Below, piece by piece: positions 33,020-45,602 of a stretch of 64,000 nucleotides of DNA (position 1 is its first letter; each line of letters starts with the position of its first letter). Source of the DNA: Astragalus membranaceus (lineage: Eukaryota > Streptophyta > Magnoliopsida > Fabales > Fabaceae); assembly GCA_039519185.1 (NCBI GenBank), contig CM076847.1, positions 76,967,747 to 77,031,746 on the forward strand. Reading direction: 5' to 3'. The notes under the pieces are model-generated. The model was not told where the DNA came from, did no database searches, and worked only from the letters and a program-made list of their open reading frames with translations. Both the position numbers and the translations under genes were made by a program.

Positions 33020-34659
33020 GTGTTTTGATAAGTTCGGTACGAGCTCGTGATTATGGGGATTGTTCGAGAGGTTACCGTCCGATCGCTTCGTGCTCCAACG
33101 TGATTTCTCGCGAATTCGTCAAACCGGTGAGTTTTACCCACGTTAGGGTTTTCATTCCATTGTTTGCAAATGAATTTCATTTCTGGTTCCGTCACAAAAT
33201 TCTGATTTCGAAGGATTATCGAGTCAAAACCGTTTTTCGGAAAATAACGTTTTACGATTTTTATCGAATTTTATATGTGATTGCATGTGCTGAAATTGTA
33301 CTGGTATATGGCTGGAATGTTTGATTGTTTTGTTGGAAATTGGATTGGGTTTCGATTGGAAGCGATCGGAGAAGCAAATCGGAACGAAACGAACAAATAA
33401 CGAATTTGCTACAGGCAGCACGGGTTGTGCTAGACTTTCTGGTGGAGTTTCAGTCTAGCACGGGTCGTGCAAGGTCTGGCACAGGTCGTGCAAGACCTTC
33501 TGCCACCGGTTGCCAAAATTTCGTTTCGCCGCTCCTTTCGATTCCAAACCTCTTCTATTCTTCTTCCCAACCAATTGTAATGATATTACCTTGATAAAAT
33601 CATTGTTTTGAAGGTGTTCAACTTGATTTTTTAGAAAGGGTTTTGAAAGTATAAATATTCGAAAAACCGAAAAGTAGACCGCGTGTGGGTACATGTTTTT
33701 GAATAATAAAGCGGATTACATGTCCAATTTGGTATTGTATTATAACGCCGGATGTCTAGTATCGTATTCATCAAAACGGGTTATAGAACAACGATACATA
33801 TAGATTATATCTAAAATAGAAGTCGGCCCAATGCGGGTGTGATATATAAATTATATCAAGTTGGGTGACGACCCAACGAATGGCATACTAGGAAGGGAAG
33901 TCATGAGCCCTCACCCTAGGCCCTGATCATTAGGGAAAGTACTAGCGGGGGTTATCGAGATTGTGGTTGTTTGCACGGCCGATGTATGCTACAATAGGTG
34001 CTCGATTCGCCGAGATTGTGGGTGTTTGCACGGTCGGTGTTTCGTTTGGTAAGCTAGTAATTATAAAGTAAATTACGAGGCTTAATTATATATAGTAGCC
34101 CTTTACATACCGAGATTATGGCTATTGCACGGTCGATAATGAGCTAAGTATATATATGAGCAAGTAGTTATAAATTAACTACGTTGCAACGGTTTTATAA
34201 ATGAACCGAGTGATAGTAAGGGGGCACGGTAGAACTCCTTGAGATATGTTATCTCACCCTATCATTATTGTGGTTTTTACAGAGAAACATGGGAAGCGAA
34301 AGACAAGGCGACACGAGTAGGTGGCGTGCTTACGGAGATGCCAAAGACATGGAGTCTTGATATGTCCGATTGTTCTTCTTTTATTGTCTCTGTTTTGGTC
34401 ATGTAACTTATACTTGATATGAGTTGTATGAACCCTTTTATTTCACTGTCTATGGTATTGAACAATTGGGTCTGTATCCCGTTTGAATTGTGAAAACAGT
34501 GAACCTTTATGGAATTTAAGACGGATGACTCCGAGACATTATGTTTTATTGTCGGAAAAAGTTTGTACGTTCAATACCTAAGTAGGGATTGTGTCCTCTG
34601 ATTATTGTTAAGTTGTGCATTTCAGTATATCTACACGTTAGAAATATTGGGGTGTTACA
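33020..34659 (+). repeat. 3' LTR of the chromovirus fragment, right half
   Basis: It continues the LTR broken at 22182 and ends TTGGGGTGTTACA at 34659; both halves together make about 2.27 kb. It shares motifs with the LTR at 10632: a GTGAGTTTTACCCACG donor-like box (33127), 'gggtgacgacccaacg', repeats of 'cgagattgtgggtgtttgca', and TTTTTACAGAGAAACA (34276-34290). It is therefore a related but distinct family. Confidence 0.85.
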
Positions 34660-34984
34660 CCCGAAATACATTTTTTACTTTTTTTAGTAAACTTTTTTCT
34701 CAAATTTTTAATATTTTTTATTTAATTATTACTCATCCGGTTCAACCATGGTTGAACTGAGTGAACCAATTAAACCATGACCCCGAGGTCTCTCCGGTTC
34801 AATCTCGGGTACGGTTTTTAAAACATTGCTTTGACCACACCAATTTGTTATATGAATCAAATTCAAATTTCAGCCTCACCTAGAAAAATCCATGTAATAT
34901 AGAACAAAAAGAAAAAATATATATATAATGAAATCAAACATAAAAATACACTTCAAATGCTTCAAACTTCAGTCTTAGAATGTA
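34660..34984. other. AT-rich spacer
   Basis: I see no gene or repeat signature beyond low-complexity AT sequence. The chromovirus LTR ends at its left edge, and the TAGAATGTA target of the Mutator-like MITE lies at its right edge. Confidence 0.6.
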
Positions 34985-35301
34985 GGCTAAAGTGCTCCCG
35001 GGGTCCCTTATCTTTATTTAAAGTAACGATTTGATCCTTTATCTTTTTTTTTGTCCTAAATCAGTCCTTTATGTTTTAAATTTTTGACACATAAATCCTT
35101 TTCTGTCCCAAATCAGTCCTTTATATTTCAAATTTTTAACACATAAATCTTTTTTTTTGACACATAAATCAGCATTGTTAACGGAAAAGGATTTATGTGT
35201 CAAAAATTTGAAAGATAAAGGACTTATTTGGGACAAAAAAAACATAAAGGACTAACTCGTTACTTTAAATAAAGATAAGGGACCTCGGGAGCACTTTAGC
35301 C
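34985..35301. mobile_element. Mutator-like MITE, 317 bp, 9-bp TSD TAGAATGTA
   Basis: Long inverted termini start GGCTAAAGTGCTCCCGGGG and end TCGGGAGCACTTTAGCC, and the complementarity continues for well over 100 bp. The perfect 9-bp duplication TAGAATGTA (34976-34984 and 35302-35310) is the size made by Mutator-superfamily transposases. There is no coding capacity. Confidence 0.9.
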
Positions 35302-35310
35302 TAGAATGTA

Positions 35311-36205
35311 AAAGAAAAATACAGAACCAAATCTATCTATTAATAATACATTTATATAGGTACCTCAAAGCCAAAAATCCTAGGTGTCACTCTCTTAGTG
35401 CATCCACATAGGCCATTAGCGAAATTACTCCACTGTGGCATCACTAATCCATGTCACCTGACATGTTTAATCAGACCAAAAAACACATTCATTTAAGTGC
35501 AATCACCATTTGGTTCCCTCTATTTTATGGACAGCTTAAATATCATTATTTGCCCCTTATTCCATGCAGTTACGCCATTTGAATTTTTATTCCATCACAC
35601 AATATGCCCAGCTTAAATATGATTGAATTTTTATTCCACCATTTGAGTTTTAATGTATCAATAAAAAACGTATAAATTGAAATCAATGCACAATATTGGA
35701 TTTTCTTTTCTGTTACTCTATACACAAGAATTCTCAGATTCAATGTCAATTTCAAATTCTAATATATACATTAAAAAGATGAGCAATCATATCCCTATCA
35801 TTTGTCTTGAAGTTAATGTGATTAATTATTCAATTTTTGGGCTATTTGTAACTGCATGGCACATGATACTAAGTCATACTCCTGACACATAAATTTTAGC
35901 TTCAAATAACTGATTATCAGCGCCCCCAATTACACCATAAACTATGCACAATTGGAAGGAGAGGATCAGCATTGTTATTGTTTTCATTTGCAATACTAAC
36001 CTTAATGTTCTCTATTCACCTTTTTATACCCCTTATTTTTCTCTTTAATTTGTAGCATACCAAACTTTCTATCATTTTACAATGACTGCTAACAATGTTT
36101 TTGTATCTGAGTTTTGTATCAAGTGATGACAACTTTACCATAGTTGGCTGACTCATAAGAATATGGAATTGGTCACTGTTATCAACGGAGAGCGAGCTCC
36201 ATTTT
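35311..36205. other. AT-rich intergenic stretch
   Basis: I see no supported gene, RNA or repeat family. Short open frames here have no recognisable motifs. Confidence 0.5.
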
Positions 36206-36211
36206 CTATGT

Positions 36212-39200
36212 CACTACTAGAAAATGGGTTTTTAGCGTCCATATTTTAGCGTCAGCCACGATACCCACGCTAATAGCGTCGGTCTAGAGTCGACTTGACC
36301 CACGCAACCCACAAATTTATTTTCTGTTGAAAAAAAATTAGCGTCAGCTCTGGCGGACGCTACTTTAGAAATAGCGGACTTTAAATGCTTGATTTTTAAA
36401 TATTATTTTTTAGCGTCGGCTCTGGCCGACGCTATCTCTCCGTTTATTTTACTATTCTCACTCTCTCGCTCACTCTCACTCTCCTCACCCTATATCCTCA
36501 CTTTCACTATTCTCACTCTCACACTCTCGCTCTCGCTCTCACTCTCCTCATCCTCCGTTCTGCCTCCCTCACTCTCAATCACCACCACCACCTCACCTCC
36601 ACCCACACTCACTACAACAATATGCGCAACCTGAGGCGGTTAATCTGCAGGAGTTCTGAAAAAACGCCTCATCTTCACCTTCTGTGGTGGTTCAGACGGC
36701 GGTTTCTTGAAACGCCTTTGGTGTCTTGCACTGCGGCGGTGTCTTGCGCTCACAGCTTTGTTTCTCCATCTCGCTAAAACTTCCATCGCTTCATCACCAA
36801 ACTTCATCTCCATCTTCTAGAGATCTCAAATTTTAGGGTTTCTTTCTCTCTCTCTCTCTCTATCCTCTTGTTTTTTACAGATTTGTTATTCAATAACTCT
36901 TTCCACTGTTTTACAATGTGTGTTTTCTTCTTTGCGGGTTTAGGTGTTGAACATCAATTGGTTTCAGAAACAGCCCAACGGCAATGACGAGGTAAATAAT
37001 TTTCCTCTTTGTTTTCTCAATTTCAGAGTTTAGATCGTGTTTATATGCTTTCATTTTTGCCAGTTTCTTCGCTGTAATTTGTTAAAATGAATTGTTTGGA
37101 TGAAGAACTCGTTCTGTAGTTGATAGGTGCTGAAATTTTGTTAGAAGAAAATTGGTTAGAATTCCCCTGATTACATTATCTATCAGAGATTCAGAATGAT
37201 CAAATTGCTTTTCAATTTGTTGGCTTTTTTTGTAATTGCATAGAGATAGTTTTTGTGAGGACAGAGGTTCTAAATAGCGGTCACGGTCGCATTGAGATTT
37301 TCGTGATTTTGGATGTTGCGTTACAAGTTATGGTCGTCGCGGTGTGAATTAATCACAACATTGCATAAATTTTATTAAAATTATTTGTCGTGGCTGTTTT
37401 GTCGCGGTAACGGTCACTACCGAGACAGTTTTGTCGCGACCGGCCGTTTTCGGCGTAACGGACCATTTTTTAGAACCTACTGAGGTTCATATATTTACAT
37501 TGAACGGAACACGTTGTGCATATCATGTTGCTTCTAGTCGATAAAAAAATATTTTAAACTGGCCTAGCTTGGCAAAAATTTAAGATTACTTTTAGTGACA
37601 TATATTTCTCTGCGGTGCTCTAAATTTCAAACTTATGATATCAATGTGTTGTGTCATACCATCTTGATGGAATCCCTCTCTGGTATTCAATTGTCATCTT
37701 TGCTCTATTTTCATTAAGAAATCTAAGTCTTTCTATTCTTGCAGGTCAGCATGACACTGAATATATCAGAAGATTTACAGTGTCTTTTCACGTGGAACAC
37801 AAAACAGGTTCTTGACTTCAATTTGCATTTTTAATTATATTGTTTCTCTGTCTTTTCCTTCTGTAAAGTCTAAATACCCTTGGTAATAAGAAGAATATCA
37901 GGACTGGATGGAACTAAATGCATTAGGATGGTTTGCTTATCTTGTTTGTGAATATATACTTCCATTCTTGCCCGTTGCATTTTTGTGGTGTTAATGTTTA
38001 AGGTGCCTTACCTATTGTTATATCTTGTTTGATTTCATCAAAGATATACTTATATATTCTTGCCCTTTGATTTTTATGTTGTGTACAGATTGTACTGATA
38101 TGCTAGTTTTGGAACTGCTTAATACTACACGTCACTGCTTAATACCACATGTGACAAGAGTTCTAATCTGTTTGGTAGCTAGAATTCGAGGGGACTTAGT
38201 TTTGCTTCTTTTCTATGCTTGCAGGTTTTTGTATTTTTAGCAGCTGAATATGAAACTCCAAAGAATTCTTTGAATCAGGTACAATTTTGTTCGTTTGTCT
38301 GCATCTTCATTTGAAATATAAACACAAGTCAAGCCTGCCACAATTTTATAAAGAGAATAAAAGGAAGCCACAGACCATAGTAATGCTGTAATAGTGCGTT
38401 GGTGTATCTAAAATTTGTTTGCAATATGCTCCTTTTTCAAGCCACTACTGTACATTTGTGCAGGTACTTGTTACGAATGTGCCACACGATCCTGATGAAT
38501 CAGTTGGTGAGCTAGTGGAACATTTCTTTTTGGTCAACCATCCAGATCATTATCTCACTCATGATCAGGTCTTATCCCTTTTGCAACTGCTACATATGGT
38601 GTTTTTGTACTATTTGGTTACTTATCAAAACAATCAAGTTTACCTCTTATGAATGACTTAACATTCACATTCCTTTTTACTGGAGTTCAAATGGATAGTT
38701 CTTGCCTAATACAAGGAGCTAATAATAAGACACTTTTAAGAGAGGATAGATATTGTACTAAGATTCAAGTTTTGGTATAGTTGTATTATTTTCCAATGTT
38801 TTAGGGTAAGCTTGTTGTTTGTAGAATGTGTGATGAGCTCTTTCTTTCTCTCCTGTTTTATCTCTCTTAATTATAGATTATATTCGACAGAGTTTCAGGT
38901 TTCTTATATCAACTTTTATTAGCATGATCAATTCTATAGGCTTCTTGTGAGGTTTTTCGGTGCAACAGATTTAGAATAGACTAAGCTCAGTGAGATTATC
39001 ACATTATTAAATAAAACACCATACCTGTTAGCTTTTCAAAAAAATTCAGCTCAGGATCCTATTTTGGTTTCAATGACCCGAATTATAAATGAAGAAGAAC
39101 CGCCTTTTATCACAATATGATCATTGTTTGGAAATAACACGAGAAGTTTTAGTTTACATTAAATTAGAATTAAAACTTTGATAAAATCTAATTGATTGTT

Positions 39201-40145
39201 TGTTGTGATTTATCCTACCAGGTTGTTGTTTTTCACTTTGAATATATATTTTCAGGTTGTTTATGATGCGAAGAAACTTTCTGGTCTAGCAATTAGCCAC
39301 TGATCTTGAATTGGATTGACACAAGATGACAAAGGAGTCTACCAGTTAGAAGGAAAATCACAAATATGTGGCTTTTGATAATTATCTACATAGAAGATAT
39401 GTACCGTAGTTTTTGTTTGCCACCCTTCTCATCAAGGCTTGTACTATTTTATTTTCTGTTTTTTCCCTCTAATTTTTGTTGCAATATCTTATCCATTTAA
39501 GTTTTTAATTTTGAAGTTTAAGTTTGAGACTTTGAGGTTTCTTTTTAGGAAAGCTTTGAAAGACAGATGTACAAAATGTAGACATATACAATTTCCTTTC
39601 ATGGCTTAATAAATATAAGCTTCATTGATGTTGATTGTCTTTCATTTGTGACATCTTTTATGCCTTGTTTGCTTTATCAGCTAACTTATCCAGCTAAGTT
39701 AAAACATATTAAAACATATTAACATGAAACACTTACCGGTACAAACAAAAGGAGAGATAAAGATCCCCTCTGAGCACATTTAGGATTTAGGATGCAATTT
39801 TTTTTAAAAAAAAAATACATTAGCGTGGGCCTAGCCGACGCTACACTTTAAGTTGACTATTCTGTTGTTGACTTTAGCGTCGGCCTGGCCGACGCTAGTT
39901 AATTTATTGACTTTTTTTGATTGATTAAGTAGCGTCGGCCCTGCCAGTAGCATCGGTTTTAGCATCGGTCAGGCCCACGCTACAGTTAGCGTCGGCTAAA
40001 ATTACGGGACGCTATATTTACCTTCGAACATTTTAGCCTCAACACATGGCCGACGCTACTCCGACCCTAATTCACTGTTAGCGTCCGCTTTTGGCCTGTT
40101 AGCGTGGGTTTTTGGCCGACGCTAAAAGCTGTTTTTCTAGTAGTG
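36212..40145 (+). mobile_element. CACTA transposon carrying host gene exons, 3934 bp, TSD TGT
   Basis: The termini are CACTACTAGAAAA (36212) and TTTTCTAGTAGTG (40145), and the triplet TGT is duplicated at 36209-36211 and 40146-40148. Both subterminal regions are filled with TAGCGTCGGC and its complement GCCGACGCTA in both orientations, the expected transposase-binding arrays. No TNP2-like transposase gene is visible, so it is non-autonomous. Between the ends lie at least five in-frame exons derived from two unrelated host genes. Confidence 0.92.
36944..39303 (+). pseudogene. Chimeric captured gene: signal peptidase subunit 3 exons plus OSCA/CSC1 exons
   Basis: The exons are 36944-36991 (VLNINWFQKQPNGNDE), 37745-37807 (VSMTLNISEDLQCLFTWNTK), 38225-38278 (VFVFLAAEYETPKNSLNQ), 38464-38568 (VLVTNVPHDPDESVGELV and on to NHPDHYLTHDQ) and 39256-39303 (VVYDAKKLSGLAISH, stop). 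All have AG acceptors and GT donors, and their lengths (48, 63, 54, 105 and 48) are multiples of three, so they join in one frame. Exons 1-3 match the small ER signal peptidase complex subunit SPC3/SPC22. Exons 4-5 match the cytosolic N-terminal part of OSCA/CSC1 osmosensitive channels. No clear start exon is seen. A stable product is doubtful, but the frame has been kept. Assignments come from recall of family motifs. Confidence 0.75.
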
Positions 40146-40147
40146 TG

Positions 40148-40530
40148 TGTTCTGGAGTGGAACTATTCTGGACTGGGCCGGCCCAACCCACGGGGTCAGC
40201 CCAACCCACGGGATCAGCCCATGCCGAGCATGGTCACTATAGCACGTAGTGCCCCTGGAAGGCTCAGGAGGCTTCAACGGCTGAGATCAAGCCGCATGAT
40301 CCAACGACTAGGGAGCACTGTCGAACTCTATAAATAGAGGCCTACCCCTCCCGAAAAGGTACACATTCCATCCCATCTCATACTTTCTGCTTTGACTTCT
40401 TCCCCCCTGCTTTGACTTTCTGCTCGCGACCTCTCAGCATCCACCAGAGCGATCTAGAGGAACTCGTTCCTATATCAAGAGTGATCAACATCAACCCGTT
40501 CTAAACCTTGGGCAACCAAGGTACAGGTCA
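40148..40530 (+). repeat. 5' LTR of the small retroelement
   Basis: The sequence runs TGTTCTGGAGTGGAAC to GGTACAGGTCA. It contains a TATA box, CTCTATAAATAGAGG (about 40327-40341). It is about 30 bp shorter than the 3' LTR because of a difference near 40404-40428. Confidence 0.85.
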
Positions 40531-40865
40531 TTGGCGACCTCAGTGGGAGCCCATGTGCTATCCCACCTCATCATCCACCATCTCGTCTCTTGAGATGGTC
40601 CCTCGAGACAGACCGCTCAGCAAGCGAGCCCAACACTTGCAGAGCGCGATCGAGATTCCCGCTCAGCCACATCCCACGCCAGAAGGCATCGCAGTAACAG
40701 TGGGGGCGACAGCGCCCGCCGTGCCTCCTGATCTCACACCCCTGGCTAACGCCCAGATCGGCCACTCCCTCGAAAAGGGAAAGTCGGTCACAAACCAGAC
40801 TCACCCGACGCTCCCCTGGAATAGGCAAAGCCGTTTGAAGTCGTCATTTTGAATTTATTCGATAA

Positions 40866-41776
40866 CTTGGAGCCGGCTACGAATGAGCCCTGCATGAGCC
40901 TATGGGGCGAGGTGAGCTTGAGCTGCGACTCAGTAGACCACCCAGGGCGACCCCTGCACAGAGAGCGGGCTACGATTGAGCCCCACATGAGCCTATGGGG
41001 CGAGAGGAGCCTGAGCCGCAACTCAGTAAACCACCCAGGGCGACCCCTGCACAGAGAGCGGGATACGATTGAGCCCCGCGTGAGCCTATGGGGCGTGGTA
41101 AGCCTGAGCCGCGACTTAGTAGACCACCCAGGGGAACCCCTGCACAGAGAGCGGACTACGATTGACCCACGCATGAGCCTATGGGGCGAGGTGAGCCTGA
41201 GCCGTGACTCAGTAGACCACCCAGGGCGACCCCTACACAGAGAGCAGGCTACGATTGAGCCCCGCAAGAGCCTATGGGGCGAGGTGAGCCTGAGCCGTGA
41301 CTCAGTAGACCACCCAGGGCGACCCCTACACTGAGAGCGGGCTACGATTGAGCCCCGCATGAGCCTATTGGGCGAGGTGAGCCCGAGTCGCGACTCAGTA
41401 GGCCACCTAGGGCGACCCCTGCACAGAGAGCGGGCTACGATTGAGCCCCGCATGAGCCTATGGGGTGAGGTGAGGTGAGCTTGAGCCGCGACTCAGTAGA
41501 CCACCCAGGGCGACCCCTGCATAGAGAGCAGGATACGATTGAGCCCTACATGTGCCTATGAGGCGAGGTGAGCCTGAACCGCGACTCAGTAGACCACTCA
41601 GGACGACCCTTGCACAGAGAGCGGGCTACGATTGAGCCCCGCAAGAGCCTATGGGGCGAGGTGAGCCTAAGCCGCGACTCAGTAGACCACCCAGGGCGAC
41701 CCCTGCATAGAGAGCGGGATACGATTGAGCCCCGCATGAGCCTATGGGGCGAGGTGAGCCTGAGCCGCGACTAGGA
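40866..41776. repeat. 93-bp GC-rich minisatellite (about 10 units)
   Basis: 'gagcctatgg' or a close variant recurs at 40896, 40989, 41082, 41175, 41268, 41361, 41454, 41552, 41645 and 41738. The period is exactly 93 bp apart from one 5-bp insertion. Because 93 is a multiple of three, long frames appear on both strands (for example 40849-41334 plus and 40788-41453 minus). They read as 31-residue repeats with alternating arginine, serine and glycine. I treat these as consequences of the repeat, not proven genes. Confidence 0.9.
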
Positions 41777-42153
41777 AAAACTTCCTACTAGGTCGAGCAT
41801 GCTTGGACGACCCAAGCTACCCGTCGAATTCCACGAGCATGCTTGGCCGGCCCATGCTTCCCCTTCGAGCGAGTTCAACCTGAACCGAGATCATTTGAAC
41901 TCTTCATAGCGGACAAACGAAAACGATAAGGCCGCGCTCAGAAAACACAATCGACTTTTCAAGGTAAGGACCCGGAGAAGGTCGGGCAATGCCAGAACAC
42001 GATTGCACCGCTAGAAAATCAAGCGCGCACAGAACAAGAGTCTGCCCTCAAATAGGGTAGGCGACTGACTCACACGGTCGAGCCACGAAATATCCTAAAC
42101 CGGGGGCATCAAGTCTGAACCTGCCCTCTAGACGACTTCGGCTTGGGGGCAAC

Positions 42154-42567
42154 TGTTCTGGAGTGGAACTATTCCGGACAGGGTCGGCCCAACCCACGCG
42201 GTCAGCCCAACCCACGGGATCAGGCCATGCCGAGCATGGTCACTATAGCACATAGTGCCCCTGGACGGCTCAGGAGGCTTCAATGGTTGAGATCAAGCCG
42301 CTTGATCCAACGACTAGGGAACACCGCCGAACTCTATAAATAGAGGCCAACCCCTCCCGAAAAGGTACACATTCCATCCCATCTCATATTTCCTGCTTTG
42401 ACTTCTTCCCCCCTGACTTGGGCGTCGAAGTGTCTTTGCAGGTACACCCGCTGGCTCTGCTCGCGACCTCTCAGCGTCCGCCAAAGCGATCTAGAGGAAC
42501 TCGTTCCTATATCAAGAATGATCAACATCAACCTGTTCTAGACCTTGGGCGACCAAGGTACAGATCA
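42154..42567 (+). repeat. 3' LTR of the small retroelement
   Basis: It starts TGTTCTGGAGTGGAAC after the purine tract CTTGGGGGCAAC and ends GTACAGATCA, followed by the CTATG duplication. TATA box CTCTATAAATAGAGG lies at about 42333-42347. Confidence 0.85.
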
Positions 42568-42572
42568 CTATG

Positions 42573-43009
42573 TAAATATTTCTACTGGATAGGGTATGTA
42601 ATTCCAAAACAAAATACGAATCTACAATTCCATTTTAAGTCATGCACATTGAGTTATATTTGTTTTTGATTTTAGGATAACCGTATTGGTGCAGTTATTG
42701 ATAAAACACTGATCATACACACCAACTTACATTTGCAATTTGTCTGCTAATTAAGATAATTGTTTTACACAATATTATTTATTACTTCAAATTTACTAAT
42801 AAGTATGATATATGCAGGTGTATGGATTATGATGGAGCATATGTAATATATTAGCTAGAAACTATTGACTAAAAAACCTTAGAAGAGAACCAATTTCCAA
42901 AATGAGCCCATGCATTCATAGTAATTTTTAAATATTGTAACCTTTAATTACATTCAATTTTATCGATAACAGAAGAATACTTAATATCCATATTTGGCTT
43001 AGCAAATCT
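42573..43009. other. AT-rich stretch
   Basis: No gene or repeat is recognised. It may include the 5' truncation point of the LINE remnant that follows. Confidence 0.4.
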
Positions 43010-44333
43010 TCAGACCCATGTATCAGACACATAATATCGGCAATGGTTGGCTCACTGTAGTTACCCTCGACTCTCAACTGCCATTTATAGATATTCATGA
43101 TATCCATTTGCAGCTAAAAGATATTTATGTGGATGGGGTTTGGCAGCTAGATATGCTATACACTCAAATTCCACCTGAGTTGAAGGATAAGATCAGAATG
43201 TTGAATCCAACTTTGGTCACAGATGTTACTGATACGTGGACTTGGTCAGAAAATTTTACTGGAATTTATTCAGTTAAATCAGCTTATCACATACTGCTTG
43301 CAGGAAATGATAATGATGACAGCATACTAAACTGGTCTTAGCTATGGAAATTGAAGATACCAGCTAACATCCAGTTTTTCCTATGGCAATTTTGTCATAA
43401 TTCATTGCCAACGAAAGGAACTCTCATGAGGCGACATGTCTTGAACAGCGCAACTTGGGCTCTTTGTAATTTGCAGGATGAGACCCTCCATCATTGCTTC
43501 TTCCACTGTGACCGTGTAAGAGAGGTGTGGAAAATTTGTTTTAATGGTAGGTTTGTGGGACCAGGTAATGATTTTATTCCTTCAACTTGGATTCATGATA
43601 CTATTCATAGCTATGGGCCTTTGCATGTTATTGTCCTTTGGAGGATTTGGTGTGCAAGGAACATGTATATTTTTGAAGGTAAGCAGTTCAAGCCATATGA
43701 GATTGTTGCTCAATCCTATGGTTTATTGAGAAATGTTCTTTCAGCGTTTGGTCCTGCTATGTCTACTAGCAGAGTTAGTTCTGGGATTGAGGTCTCTTGG
43801 ACAGCTCCTCTGGTTGGTTGGGTGGCCTTTAATGTCGACGGTAGCGCTCTTCAAAGTCCAGTGGTTGCTGCGTTTGGAGGTCTAATCAGAGACAGTAATG
43901 GTCATTTTCTCCATGGGTTTTATGGCTCGCTAGGGTGCTCTACTATTATGCATGCTGAGTTGACTGCCATACTACACGGTTTTTCTATGTGTTGGGATAT
44001 GGGTTACAAGAAGATTATCTGTTACTCAGATTCTTTGAATACCATGAAGCTAATAGACAGTGCAGATGTGTTGTATCATAAGCATGGCAATGAAGTTGCT
44101 CTTGTTCGGAATTTGCTTGCTCATTCGTGGGAAGTGAAGATTCAACATGTGTTTAGAGAAGCCAACTTTTGTGCAGACTATCTAGCCGACACTTGGTACA
44201 ACTGCCTCACGTCCTCATGTGACTCTCGATGCTCCTCCCATGGTTATGTTGCAGCTGCTCCAAGCTGATCCTCAAGGATGTTCCTTTGTTGGGCCTTAGT
44301 TTTTACGTTTTTTCTCCTTTGTAACAAAAAAAA
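43010..44333 (+). pseudogene. LINE remnant: zinc-binding reverse transcriptase tail and RNase H
   Basis: It is 5'-truncated. The first part (43018-43341) has the pre-finger pattern ending FTGIYSVKSAYHILL. After an in-frame stop at 43339-43341 comes the zf-RVT segment LKIPANIQFFLWQFCHNSLP and ...LHHCFFHCDRVREVW. This is followed by an RNase H domain (FNVDGSALQSP, HAELTAILHGF, ICYSDSL, NFCADYLAD) with the catalytic D, E and D present. It ends at 44268, and an A-run (44326-44333) follows about 60 bp later, fitting a LINE 3' end. The endonuclease and reverse transcriptase core are missing. The stop makes it non-functional. Confidence 0.8.
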
Positions 44334-45590
44334 GACATATACTAACGTAGAAAAGAATATAAACACCACATCTGCCTCATTTCCTCTAGCTTATAAATTC
44401 TTCTCTAGCTCTATTCGATAGTTTCTTTGCTCACTTCTATTTGTTTTTCTCAATTGTTACATTTTTTCTAATTTTTAATCTTTTTATTTGTTCTCTGGTT
44501 ATGTTTTCAGGATATTTGACTCTTTTCCTCCTAAACGTATTTTATGTCGTTGTCCTCTTTTTTAAACTCTTTATCTCTTATTATATAAAAATTATTTTAT
44601 TTATTCTTATTTTCTAATTTATTGTTATTTTCTTATAATATTTTTCACTTTTCAAGAGAAGTTAATGGTTTATAGAGCCAATAATAAACACAATTAGTGG
44701 ATAGAGAGAAAGTATAACTTTTTCTTACCAATTTTTCCCTAAATATTTATTAACAAAATACAAACCAAAATGTGTCTCAAAGCCAAGAAAACTGGGTGTC
44801 TAACTCTCACCAATTCATTTTTTTCCCGTAATACGAAAGCAATTCTAAATGAATATAATTAATGTTGAATCAACATGGCACACATCTGCATTCTCACAAG
44901 AGTATGACATACACATAAAATATGACAAAAACTATCTTATTCACACACACAATTTATTGTTGATGAGGCAAATTGAGGTTTATATGGCAACTTAAAAACT
45001 GTGTAGAATTACTGTTTGTTGTCGTCAACATATTCATACCATCCGTAAGGTCTAGCACAAAAATGTGATTACAATTCAGTTTGAAATAATGTTTTTGATT
45101 ACAATTCAGCAAAAAAATAAACTTAATTACCGTTATTGTCAAAAAATAATTTTGATTACCGTTATAAAGGTCCTTAGTCTTACTATAGAATATCAATTGA
45201 TTGATTTTCTAAAACATAAGGTATATATTTGGGGTCGATGCAAATGAAAGACAAAATAAATTATTTTAGTACAATTGATATATTATACATTATCAATTTC
45301 TAACATTTTTAACAAAAAAAAATTACTAGAAGTGCTGATTTTTTTTAGAGCTGCTCAATGGTAAGAATTGGTTGAACATTTTCATTTTTTTAATGAACAT
45401 AACCATTTGCATTTTATAGAATACACAAATGGCTCAGTTATTAAAAGTAACTTACAATGCATTTTATAAGCCTTCCCATATTTTAAAAATATTTAATAAA
45501 AAAAATAAATCGAAGAAAAATTAACCAACAATGCAGATATGTCAATAAAAAATAATATATAGAGCATTATTTTGTGTTCATATAGTCAAC
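44334..45590. other. AT-rich intergenic stretch
   Basis: It is very AT-rich, with no protein-like frame or repeat family I can name. It ends at the 12-bp target duplication of the SINE. Confidence 0.5.
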
Positions 45591-45602
45591 AAATCGAATC
45601 GA

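Larger units (their letters stand above)
36206..42572 (+). mobile_element. Small LTR retroelement, TSD CTATG, split by a CACTA at its left edge
   Basis: The LTRs are 40148-40530 (383 bp) and 42154-42567 (414 bp), starting TGTTCTGGAGTGGAAC. A primer site TTGGCGACCTCAGTGGGA follows the 5' LTR directly at 40531. A purine tract, CTTGGGGGCAAC, precedes the 3' LTR. The 5-bp duplication is CTATG (36206-36210 and 42568-42572). The left copy is parted from the LTR by the CACTA element at 36212-40145, which inserted at the TGT spanning the duplication/LTR boundary. The internal 1.6 kb is GC-rich and mostly minisatellite, with no pol. This is a non-autonomous element. Confidence 0.85.

Noticed and set aside
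40788..41453. Arginine-rich 221-codon frame as a protein gene
   Set aside because: It is one of several frames on both strands created by the 93-bp repeat length; there is no family match or start context.
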